Below, piece by piece: positions 1-10,700 of a stretch of DNA of 52,625 nucleotides. Position 1 is the stretch's first letter. Each line of letters starts with the position of its first letter. Where the stretch lies: positions 1 to 52,625 of the forward strand of contig NW_020312180.1 in the NCBI RefSeq assembly GCF_002999335.1, in the 5' to 3' direction. The position numbers and the translations under genes were made by a program. A model generated the notes under the pieces. It searched no databases, was not told the origin of the DNA, and worked only from the letters and a program-made list of their open reading frames with translations. Source of the stretch: Cyclospora cayetanensis. Lineage: Eukaryota; Apicomplexa; Conoidasida; Eucoccidiorida; Eimeriidae.

Positions 1-213
1 GGTGCTGTTACTATTGCTGCTGGTGCTGTTACTATTGCTGCTGGTGCTGTTACTATTGCTGCTGGTGCTGTTACTATTGCTGCTGGTGCTGTTACTATTG
101 CTGCTGGTGCTGTTACTATTGCTGCTGGTGCTGTTACTATTGCTGCTGATGCTGTTACTATTGCTGCTGGTGCTGTTACTATTGCTGCTGGTGCTGTTAC
201 TATTGCTGCTGAT
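1..213. repeat. 21-bp minisatellite, about ten tandem copies
   Basis: Ten near-perfect head-to-tail copies of a 21-bp unit (GGTGCTGTTACTATT followed by GCTGCT) fill the left edge; two copies have GAT for GGT. The unit is a multiple of three, so each plus-strand frame stays open: one reads Leu6-Val, another Gly-Ala-Val-Thr-Ile-Ala-Ala. The second runs on without a stop to about 394. It could be a coding repeat of an upstream exon of the next gene or an intronic minisatellite; the sequence does not decide. The array is cut by the window edge. Confidence 0.9.
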
Positions 214-555
214 GCTGCAGTTGTCAGTGTTTTGGGGTGTGTTGAGATGCCGCTGCTACACGCTTTTGTGCATTCATATTGCTTCCCAATCTTCCCCCTG
301 AGTGATGCTGCTGTTTCCTCCCTCACATGCCTGCATGCCAGGCCCTCTGTCGCCTTCCATTGCTTGCTGCTTTGGATGGTGCTCCGTGGATGTTAAATTT
401 CGATGTCTGAACGTAAGGATGTCTTGATGCAAGCATGCAAGTGCCTCTCTCTCTCCAGCTGCTAATTTATCCTGAGAAGTATGTATGTATATATGTATGT
501 ATACATATGTATGTATATATATGTGTACCTATGTAAATGCATATGGATGTGTACA

Positions 556-3500
556 GACGAGGCAGGAGCGTCAGCTGGAATGCCTTCTTCGTCTGGTGGC
601 ATTGTTTCTCGCTCTCAGCGTCGGAAGCCTATGGGCAGGGTGTCTAATGCTGAGGCGGAGAAATTGCAGGGTTGCTTTTTGGTGCGATCAGAAGCTCTTG
701 GGGAGGACCGCTATTTGAATCGCTATTTTGCATGCATGCATCCTAGTGGCACTGTGTCGCGGGTGTATGTGGAGGCACACTGTGATCCTTCGCCCCTCCG
801 TCTGCTCCTGCAGAAAGCAGCAGCAGCCGCTGCCGCGGCAGCGTCTGCTGCTGCTGCTGCTCCTGCTCCTGCTCCTGCTTTCGTTCCTTCTGCAGCTCAC
901 AGCGCTAGCAGCAGCAGCGGAGGCAGCGTGTCTACAAGTTTAAGTGGGGATGAAGAGCAGGAGGAGGTTAAGACCCCTCCCGAAAAGAAGCAGCGGCTAA
1001 ATTCAGATGCCGCCTCTAGCGGCAACGGCAGGAGTTCACTGAAAGTTTTCCCTCCATCTGCCGACTCTGCGTCTCTGCTGGGAGACTGCAAACTCTCCGC
1101 ATGGCCTTTAAAGCGGCGTCACGTCAAGGTGGAATCGCTAGCGACTTTCTTGCAGATGCTCTTGGAGCAGCAGCGCAGCGTCTGCTTCTTTGTGGCACCT
1201 GACACGCCTGCGTTGGAGAGGGTGTGGAGTGCTCTCTCACCAGCTCTTAAGAGGGAGAGGGCACTTCGGCAGTCGCTTCGGAAAGTCATTGATGAGGTGA
1301 GCGGCTTACTACTTCTTGCACACGCATCTGCAGTTTTTTTCTGATCTGCACACTGAGCAGCACTTGAGAAATCTGATGCCTGCAAACTCCGTGGAACGAT
1401 CGAGGGGTAAAGAGCAGCATATATATGCATATGTGTATGCATGTGTGTGTGTAGGTGTATGTGTATATATGTGTATATGTGTCTGTCTGTCTGTATATAT
1501 GTATGTAATTATATGTATGTGTATATATGTATGTGTTTGTGTATCTCTGTATATATGTATGTATGTATATGTGTATATATATGTATGTATACAGGTATAC
1601 TATCTCCCCTTTTGCGCATGCATTGTGCCTGTCTGTGGCTACTTCTGTTGCTGCAGATGAATGGAGAGCAACTGCGTCCACGAGAAATCGTCCCCTCCAT
1701 TCCTCCATCGCCTCTTGCAGCAGCTGTCTGGCTGGGCTGCAAGATGCTGCATGACTGGAATGTGCTGTTGCTGCCTCGATGTTACCCCCTTCTGTGGCAG
1801 CAGAGGCAACCCCAGCAGTTTTCTCCGTGCATGGCATTTGCTGCAGCACTCACAATCGCTGAGACGGCTGCATCCTGCAGTGTAGCTTACTCTCCGGAAG
1901 GCAGCATCCCCTGTGCAGAAGAGCTGCAGCAACAAAAAAACTTTCCTGCTGCCTTCGCGTCCTCCTCAGCGGCTGTGAGGCAGCATCGACGCTACTGGAT
2001 GGCACAGACGCTGCTGGTGGTAAGGCATTTTGCAGCACATAGAAGAACTCCTCCTCTCGCTCTCGCATGCTGCATCTTTCGCTGTCTCGTGCAACAACAA
2101 GGCGTATAGCTGCCAAAAATTGCGGCTACTTCTGTACTCTATCGCTTGCTGTCATTCAGGCACTGCAATACAGTTCAGTGTAATGCAATTCAGTGTAATG
2201 CAGTGAAATGTAATGCAGTTTAATGTAATGCAGTTCAGTGTAATGTAATGCAGTGTAATGTAATGCAGTTCAGTGTAATGCAGTTCAGTGTAATGTAATG
2301 CAGTTCAGTGAAATGTAATGCAGTCTAATGTAATGCAGTCTAATGTAATGCAGTGTAATGTAATGCAGTCTAATGTAATGCAGTCTAATGTAATGCAGTC
2401 TAATGGAATGCAGTCTAATGTAATGCAGTCTAATGTAATGCAGTCTAATGTAATGCAGTGAAATGTAATGCAGTGAAATGTAATGCAGTTCAGTGTAATG
2501 CAGTGAAATGTAATGCAGTTCAGTCTAATGTAATGCAGTGAAATGTAATGCAGTTCAGTGTAATGCAGTTCAGTGTAATGCAGTGTAATGTAATGCAGTT
2601 CAGTGAAATGTAATGCAGTTCAGTGAAATGTAATGCAGTTCAGTGAAATGTAATGCAGTTCAGTGAAATGTAATGCAGTTCAGTGTAGGCAATATGGCGC
2701 TCCCGCTTCTGGCCAGAAACTCTTTGAGGCTTTCTTGTGCCTTCATGTTGCTTTTGCTGGTGATTTTGTTCTTCTCTGTTCCCTCCTTTAGGGCATCCTA
2801 ACGCAACTGTTGCTGTACATAGAGGCGCTCGTGGAGGAGGCAGGCTGTGTGCATGCAGAGGGCTGGTTCTACCGGAGGCATCAGTGGCGAGGGGATCTCC
2901 AGCAGCTGTCTCTGCAGCTCCCTGTGCTTCTGCCTACTCCTGGGCAGCCGCAAGACGTTCCCCAAGAGGCTTTCAACTCCTCCGCTGCTGCTGCTGCTGC
3001 AGCTTCCCCAGAAGCAGCAGCAGCTGAGGAAGGCGTGCAGCGACGTTGGCGGAAGCTGGAGGAGGATTTCGAGGGGCAGTTCGAGACTGGGCACTTAAAG
3101 AGCGGCCATGTTGCGGCTCAGAGGGGGAGCATGCACAGCAGCAGTCCTCGTGTAGCGGTGGCAGGTTCGGTGCGTGCAGACGAGGCTCCTGCGGATACTC
3201 GAGCTCGCCTCGAAGGAGACGCTTCAGAGGAGGAGACGAAATCCGCTGCTGCAGTCGTCGGCGTGGCTGCCACAGCACCACTAGGGCCGTCTTCTCCGCT
3301 TCCAGCGGCAGAAAAAGGGGCAAGAGATGCGCATCAAGAAGGAGAACAGATGGTGTGCTTCCTGTCGAGCGAGTCCGTTGCTGCCGCAGTGGCGATCGCA
3401 GCTGCGGCAGACAAAGAGGCAAAGACTGCGGCAGAGACTGCACCCTCGGGAAGCGGAGAGGAGGCTGCAGCAGCTGCCCGCTTCGCGGCTCTCGTGCGCT

Positions 3501-4538
3501 GTGTGTGTTGCGGCTTCGGCTGGAACGAAGCCTCGCTGCTGCAGCTCCTTGGCGAAGCCTACGAGCAAGCCTTCTGCAGCAACGGTGCCTCAACACAAGC
3601 CAACAAAGCAGACACCAGCGGCTCCCCCTGCCAAGGCAGCCTCCCCACGGAGGCGAGACAGTGGCAAGAAGTCAGGAGGCGATTGGATCTAGTTCCTCTA
3701 TGGGGGCTCTATGCAAACGTGTGGAAAGCTGCTGGTCTCGACTGCCAGCGTCTCACCGATTTGAATGCTCCTATTTCGAGGTGTGCCCTCTCTTCTCTGT
3801 ACAAATGTGCATGTACATGTAGATATATAGATATATAGATATACATCGCTCGCCGTATTCGGGGGGAGAGCGAAAGGGGGAAAAGGGGAAATATTTCGGA
3901 GAAAAACTGTTCATAATACCCCTCCTGGACTGGCAGCAGTCTCCTTCGACTGCGTGAGGCCGTTATTTCATTTCCAGACAGGCAGAAGCGGAAGCATGCA
4001 GGCTTCCCCTTTTTAGCTGGGGTGGAATTGCTGATGCATTGCAGCGCGAATAGGCCCCAATTAGGTGTTGGCAATGCTCATGATCTTTCGATTGCTCTTT
4101 CGATTGCTCTTTCGATTGCTCTTGCAGAGATATTTTCGAGCAGCTCCTCGCGTCAGATCTCCAGAGACAGCAGGTTCCCTCCGTCGGAGACTCTCTCTTC
4201 TTCTTCAGAAAGGGGCATCTCGATCTCGTCAGTGCCGTGTTGCTGCAGGTAGGCAGCTGTAATGATGCAGTGACCTCGACTGTGGCAGTACAGAGTGCAA
4301 TGCAGGTGCCTGCTGCAAATTATTTGTACTCAGCAGATCGCCTTTCCACAAAAAAAGCGGCTTTGTACCACTGTGTAGCGTTCCCCGCTGCTGCTGCGTA
4401 ATCAATCACCGTCATCACTTTTTCTGTCTTTCTTTCTCTATCTTTCTCCATCTGTCTCTATCCTTTCTTTCTCTTTTCTTCCTCTATCTCTTTCTCTATC
4501 TCTTTCTTTCTTTCTTTCTTTCTCTCTCTATCTCTTTC

Positions 4539-4569
<31 letters not shown>

Positions 4570-5507
4570 CTCTATCTCTCTCTCTCATTCTATGTGTCTG
4601 TTTTGATTCTTTCATGTCGACGAGGTAATTAGAATTGTTTATTCGTGCATGGCATTTGCGCGCGTCTGCTTGTCCACCATGGTCTGTCTGCAGGATCAAG
4701 CTGCAGCGGGAGGATGCGGCTACAACCGAACGTGTTGCAGCCTCAAATCCCCCGAATGCCTCAGTTGGATTGAGGAGCTTCGTGTCCACCACATTGAATA
4801 CTTTGCTGGCTTTGCGGGTTTATTGCCGCCTCCCGTGGAAATGGAGCCTCCCCTCGCTGCAGTGAAATCTACAGCGATTTCGCTGCACAATGCCACGCAG
4901 GCAATGCCTTCAGGTTCTGGGGGCGATGCAGCGGGAGTCAGTGTTGCAGCGTCACTTTTTTCGTTCTCTCTTCAGGAAGATCCAGTTGTTCTAGGTCTGG
5001 CAAAGCCAGCTCAGCAGGCTCAGCTGCAGCACCCACCGGCCGTCTCCGAAGCGTCTCCGCTTGCTGGAGGAGGAGGGGGAGCAGTAGGGGAGTCAGTCTC
5101 TGCGCAGCGTTTATTTGCAGCACAGCGAGAGCCCTCCCAACTCTCTGAAACAGCAGTGGGAGCATCCGGCGCTGCCACTCCCGCAGACAACAACACGTCT
5201 CAAAGAAAAACGTCACCTCCTTGCAGGAGACGGCGCAGTATGGGCAGTGCCAACGCGTGTGTGCCAGAAGGCCTAGTGGAGCAGACATATGAAGACTTTT
5301 TATTGCAAGCCGATCCTTTGCGCCTCGCAGCCAGAAGGGGCCAAGCAGCGTTGCTCTATTTGCAGAAGCAGCTGCAGCTGCAACAACTGATACAGCAACA
5401 ACAGAACCTCGTACAGCCAACAGGCGAAATTCTAGGAACTGCAGTCCTCGACACGTCTCTATGCCCCCACTACAGGGTCGTCTGTTCTGTTGCAACCCGG
5501 TAATTTC

Positions 5508-5568
<61 letters not shown>

Positions 5569-6646
5569 TGTGTCGGGACACCTCAGACACACTGTTGCCC
5601 TCTGCTCGTTCTGCTCCTGTGCATGCCACCGGTGAGAGCTGACAAATGCTGCGGAAGGTGTTATGTCTGGAAGGAGGATAGCCAGATACGACAGTGCGCT
5701 AGTAGGTTCTTAAATGTGGTGCAGGGGTGGCTTGCGCGCTGCATTTTGGCTTCTTTTTGCGGCTATACGTTCCCCATTGTTTGTCGCTGCTGCTGCTGTC
5801 CGTGATGCGTGTGTGTGTGGCGCCGTCTTCAGAAGGCATCCGACTGCAGCGGATAGTGTGGTTGAGGGCTTAGAGTCGCTGGCAAGTGCTGCTGCTGCTG
5901 CTGCTGCAAGCGAAAGCCGCATCACTCGGAATGCATCCAGGTTGGCTAGGGGAACGGGAGGCGCAGATAGCAACAGGCCTGCAGGGGCAGAGGGGCAGCA
6001 TTTGCAGCAGCAACAACGCAGAGAAGCCGCATCCGCATGTATAGCAGCAGTCGACGGAGGCTCCTTCGCTTCCATAGAGCAAGCTTTGAACGACTCCGAG
6101 GGCGTAGGTGCCTCCTCTCAAAGCCGCATGCACGCATTGGACGCTGAAGAGTTGCTGCCGGAGGCTGCCCACGGACCGCAGCTGCGGAGACGCTGGATTA
6201 TTCTTGATATACCGCTTCTTCCCGGAAGCAGAGTTCCTCTGCTGCAGCGCAACAAGGTGCTGCAGTCGCTGGAGTTGGGGTGGTCTCCTGGCATGCGCTT
6301 CCGCATGCAGCTCGGTTGCTGCCCTGCCGCTGCTGCTGCTGCCGCTGCTGCGACCCTTCCACCAGTCCCAAGGGGTCTGGGCTTTGCGGCGCTTGACTTT
6401 AGTGTGCAGCAGCAGCACTTGCAGCAGCAGCATCAGCGGCTTGCGGGTATTATCCGCCGTATAGACTGCTCAGCGTCTGGCTTGTGGGCCGGGGTGTCCG
6501 TTGACTGGGAAGAGCGCCGCCTTGCAAGGCCTGGCGAAGCATCGGCAGCAGCAGCTGCTGCTGCTGCTGCAGCAGCTGCGACGTCTGTTTCTCTGTGGGA
6601 TCTTGAGCCTCTGAAGCGCCTCAAGCGTCCAGGTCAGGAGGGCTGA
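556..6646 (+). CDS. WHIM-motif chromatin-remodelling partner protein (BAZ/ACF1/WSTF-like), six visible exons
   Basis: My exon model is 556-1296, 1657-2019, 2792-3780, 4128-4248, 4694-5499 and 5833-6646; every junction from the first donor on is phase-consistent. The first exon contains LGEDRYLNRYF, which resembles the WHIM2 motif, followed by a segment ending ALKRERALRQSLRK, which resembles WHIM3. These motifs occur in subunits that partner ISWI-type ATPases in nucleosome spacing, so a nuclear role is inferred. Exons 3-6 add conserved-looking helical segments (VEEAGCVHAEGWFYRRHQW; DIFEQLLASDLQRQQ) separated by poly-Ala and Gln-rich linkers. The 5' end is uncertain. An acceptor-like TGTACAG precedes 556, an ATG lies at 580, and a DDT domain, usual upstream of WHIM, is not visible, so exons may lie left of the window. 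The last exon ends at a TGA at 6644-6646. Introns carry TATG, TAATGCAG, TTTC and CTG repeats. Family assignment is moderate; coding status is good. Confidence 0.68.
1420..1600. repeat. TG/TATG-rich microsatellite in intron 1 of the WHIM gene
   Basis: Imperfect alternation of TATG, TGTA and TG steps between donor GAG|GTGAGC at 1297 and acceptor CTGCAG at 1651-1656. It opens spurious reading frames rich in Tyr, Val, Cys and Met, which I treat as noise. A similar, shorter tract lies at 478-535. Confidence 0.85.
2160..2690. repeat. Intronic satellite of TAATGCAG-type units
   Basis: About 530 bases are built only from permutations of short blocks: TAATG, CAGTG, CAGTC, CAGTT and AATG. Common composite units are 15 bp (TAATGCAGTCTAATG) and about 20 bp (with an added CAGTTCAGTG). 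It lies wholly inside the intron 2020-2791 of the WHIM gene, so it is transcribed and removed. The unit resembles neither the exonic CAG repeats nor the TTTAGGG telomere repeat. Confidence 0.93.
4080..4590. repeat. Repeated pyrimidine tract at an acceptor, then a TTTC microsatellite
   Basis: Just before the exon at 4128, a 12-bp unit TCTTTCGATTGC is repeated about three times and runs directly into CTTGCAG, so the polypyrimidine tract of this acceptor is itself a tandem repeat. After the short exon 4128-4248, the next intron holds a 150-base TTTC/TCTA/TCTC pyrimidine tract (4425-4588). Confidence 0.85.
5509..5562. repeat. (CTG)n run in intron 5 of the WHIM gene
   Basis: Roughly eighteen uninterrupted CTG/TGC triplets follow the donor at 5500. 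In this window CAG/CTG triplet runs are mostly exonic; this is one of the few that my splice model places in an intron. Confidence 0.9.
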
Positions 6647-7753
6647 AAGCTTTGGCCAGCTAGCTAGCTAGCCAACTATTCGGTCTGCCTCCCGCCTAGC
6701 AGTCCGCTAGGGGCTAAGAACCCCCACTTGCTATCCTGTGGCAGCTCCTTCTTTTTGCCACGTGTGCTACATTTAACCGAAGCCGCAACAGAGTGCATCC
6801 TGTTTTGAAGACACACTAGATGGCCAGACGACGTCTTAGATCGTCTCTGGTGTTGTTGGAACCACACATGGTATATGTTTTGTTTCGCAAGACGTCTTTC
6901 TACGCCCAGGTCAAGCTGCGGTTCAGAGAACATGAGAAGTTATTAGTTCAGTGCAGTTCAAGCGACAGCTTGGCACCGGCATGCAAGGCAACAACGTTCG
7001 GAGAGTGTGATTCTCCAGGTTGCAGCAAAAAACATACAAAGAAGCAACGGGAAGGGCAGGGGAACGAGGCTCGCTGTCGCTCACTGCCAATGCCATCCTT
7101 CCTTTCTGAATATCGCAATACAGATGCTGCAAAGTCCTTTTGTTGCCCCTTCAATTCCATCCCCCCCTTAACTGTGCCTTGTAAGCCAGTTGAATCACTA
7201 CTACTGGCATGCTCCCATCGTGGGCTGGCGAAAGAGGACTCCGCAACGTGAGCGCTACTACGCAGAAAGGTCTTTGCTACGTTGGTTTCAGGAACTCGCA
7301 CCGCCGAAAGATAAGGCGTTTGACACCACCTTCCAGCATAGGCACACACGTTGCGCAAGCCTGTGCCACTCACTAGCCGCACAAATAGCTCACTAGCTCC
7401 TAATTCTGCTGCTCTCCCGTTGCTGCCGCTGGCAACAAGCAGGAGCCTTCCAGAGAATCGGGGCTTGCAGGCTCCTGCGGCGATAGTTGCAGTGCGTCCA
7501 CAGCAGCTGTAGATAAACCCCACGGCGCGATCCGTACGTGAGCGAGTCTCCGGAAGACTTTCCGGCAACTGCACCCTCTCGAACGTAGCGTGGGCGGTAA
7601 ACGCTTTTTGGCCTTCGTTGCTTCCTACTTGCAAAAAGAGTCACAAGCGGCTTTAGAGAAGGCGGTTGCAGTTGGTGCCTGACCAGTCGCTATGAGAACA
7701 CAAAGGTCGGCTGCACGCGAAACTCTGCGTAGAGCCTCCAGCGAGGAAAAGCG
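6647..7753. other. Intergenic between convergent WHIM and HECT genes
   Basis: A GCTA tandem (about 6659-6672) lies a few bases after the WHIM stop. The remainder has short overlapping frames on both strands, the longest a minus frame at 6948-7634 that opens with TTG and has no family resemblance or splice context. I see no supported gene. The CAG-repeat density of the left segment stops here. Confidence 0.6.
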
Positions 7754-10700
7754 TCACCGCAGACCGAAGCCATGACAGTTTTGAATGGCAATGAGGAGCA
7801 GCCTGGCCATCTTCTCTTTACTGCTATAGTCCGGCAGCAGTAAGAAGTTGAAGCACGTGTGGGCTGTTGGCAGACTGCAGCACAGAAAGCAACGGGAATC
7901 CTGCGCAAGACGCTTAAAAGTGGTCGGGCAATGAGCCCTCTTCGCTTGCCAGGGGTGTACACCCCTGGTGGCAACTTGAACTGGTGCAGAAAGGTGGATA
8001 CGTAGGCTTAGGCAGCAGCAGGCAGGTCAGTGCGTGAATTGAACCAAACACAGACACCCATTCAATAAATCCCATTGAACGCGGAAGGCGCGTCTGATTA
8101 TACATTTTCGCAAATGCATGCACCATGTTCTACGAAAAAAACTGCAGCTCTGCGGCAACCGTCTTTATCCTCACCGATCAGTATCCGGCCCACTACGCCC
8201 AATCGTGAGACGCAAGGACTGAGGCCCTCCCAAGGGAATGCGATCCGATCCTGCATTCGCATGCATGCATGCATGCATGCAACACCTCGCGAAAGTTGCA
8301 CGAATTCGCTGTTGGTTCCCCAACTGCGTCGGCTACTGCGCTCGCGCTCGTCGTCTAATACACATACGAATTCTAAAGCATGCGATACCATCTAGATAGG
8401 TACACGCTGGTGTATGTATACATATATATTTGATTTACATATATTCATGTGTACCCGTAATGAACATGAGTAATTTCTTTTTCTCTTCCGGGCTGAAGCC
8501 TCGACAGACACTCCAAAACATTGAGACTGCAGGGGAATCCTCTGTGTAGCCGTCTTGATAAGTTGCTGCCTGATCGATCACAGAACACCCGTACAGCTGA
8601 TGAGAAGGCATGTGCAGCAGCAACGCATCAAATGGCCAACAGCGGCAGGATCACTGCACGTTAAAACACCCATGAAGAAGGCTGCCCGCACGGTTGGCGA
8701 TAATACCCTTGGATGCAGGATATCGGCCGCGCTGTATACCTTTTGAAGCAATGATACGTCAAGTTCCTCCTCCTTCCCCAGAAGCAGCAGCTGCAACTCT
8801 TCAGGCCGGAACAAGGAGATCGTCGCTTTATCCACACACCGATAGAATCCCTCCTCAAAAGCAGAGTATTGCTCGCGTACCGACACTTCCAGAATATAGT
8901 TTATGTACAGCTGAACGTATTCTTCACTGCAACAGAAACCATACGAAAACGCGCTTAAAACCAACATGGTCCCTTCGGCGTATTCCCTTTACGATAGAGG
9001 CGCTGCCCGTGCTGTTATTGTGGTTGGTGTATGTACACCGCGGGGACGCTGTGCTCTAGTTCTGTTGCTGCCGTTACTGCAGGAGTCGACATTCTACAGA
9101 AGGCACTGATTACCGATTGGCAACAGTAACCCTTGTACTGGGATCGTGCGATCCAAGTGCGTCTTCCCGTTGTTCTCCTAGGAAGTCTGAAGATACACTG
9201 AAAGTCAATGCCATGCCTTCCAGGACCTCCTCCGTCGCTTCAAGCACGCATCGCAGGCTCCTGCATTCGCGCCAGCAGCAGTAGTGGACAATGAAGAAAC
9301 AGGATGGCTGCGTCTAGAGGGCTGCTATGCTGGCTGTGCACAGTCGCTACACAGCACAGCCTTCAGGCACCGTCCCGAGCCGGCGGAGACAGCAGAGAGC
9401 ACAGCAAAACGGCACACTAAAACTTGGAGGGTGCAGCCGTGCCTTGCAATTTGAGGATGCAGCTGGTAGAGATCCTCCAGGGAGTTAGCAGGCCACCCTA
9501 GGAGCTTCTTGAAGAGCACCAACGGGAAGCTGACAGGCATTAAGACCGAATTGTGGATTGCGAGTCCACAGATAATCCCAATGAGCTCAAATCGATATCT
9601 TCCTTCTAACGAGAAAGAACAGAACCAATGCATTCGGCTTTCCTCATCTAGAGAAAACATGCCATAGTCAGGGCTGAATAGCTGTATACGTACACCCAAA
9701 CGCAACAAAAAAGCAGACTTGAAACTACAGCATTAAGGGAGTCGACCAAAGTTGGCCTTTCATCAAATGTATATATACAAATGGATTATCAGGCTCTGTG
9801 TAGTTGCCTAGTGCTCCAGGTTCTACTACACGAAAAAGGTACACCAAACTGTGCAGTTTCTAGGGGAAAGCCGCCTCTTGAGCATAGACCTTTGAGCGCT
9901 GCGAAGGCCTCTTGGGGGAAAGGCTGTCCCCTTCCTTTCTCCCCGTAATGCCCACCTCGTCAACTAGGAGCTGAAAGAATTCCTTAGCGACACCCCCTTG
10001 GTCGACGCCTTCCTCACCAACGAACTTCACTTTCAGCGCCTTGCGGAAGTTGGTGTTAGTGCTGTGGCTGCCGCTACTACTGTTACACGCAATTTGTTGG
10101 AGTGTATCCTGAACTAGGTGGGAACGCCGCACACGCAAGTACAGAAAGGGAGTCGGATACATAGCGCCTCCGGTGCATAATGCAACGATGGAATCAATTT
10201 CCGCTTGACGGGCCTGCAGAAGTAGCAACCCACACACACATATACAGGAGACTCCAACGAGGGGATTGAAGGCAGGAATTAATTGGCCTCCTTTACGTCT
10301 CAGGAGACTTGAGATAGGCTAGTAAATAGTGCAGCCCCTCTTGCAGCGTCCACCACTAAGAGCGAGGGTTTGCCTCCACAGAGGCGGCCGTCTCGGCATG
10401 CACGCGGTGTACAGACAGTCATACACTAGACCCCCCGCCCCCGACCACACACTAATCCAAACGTGTCCACCTCTCCCGTTCAGAGAACAGCACACACACA
10501 GCACATTACCACCAGAGGCAGAGACGACGGCATCACAAGCTTTTTTAAGGGCACGCGGCAGCAGCTGCATTCAGGGAACAAACCTGATGCTGCTGGTCTA
10601 TGGTTGCCTGCTTTCGCAGAATGTCTGCCTTTGAGGAAGCGTCTAAGACGAAGGGATGCGCCAGGAGAAAAAATGTCTGCGTTTCTAAACTTCTTTCCGG

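Noticed and set aside
6948..7634. 228-codon minus-strand open frame downstream of the HECT gene
   Set aside because: It opens with TTG, has no ATG until late, no recognisable motif or splice context, and overlaps plus-strand frames of similar quality; probably chance.
8262..8280. (ATGC)n run as a possible recombination signal
   Set aside because: It is a short microsatellite just upstream of a HECT acceptor; nothing else supports a special role.
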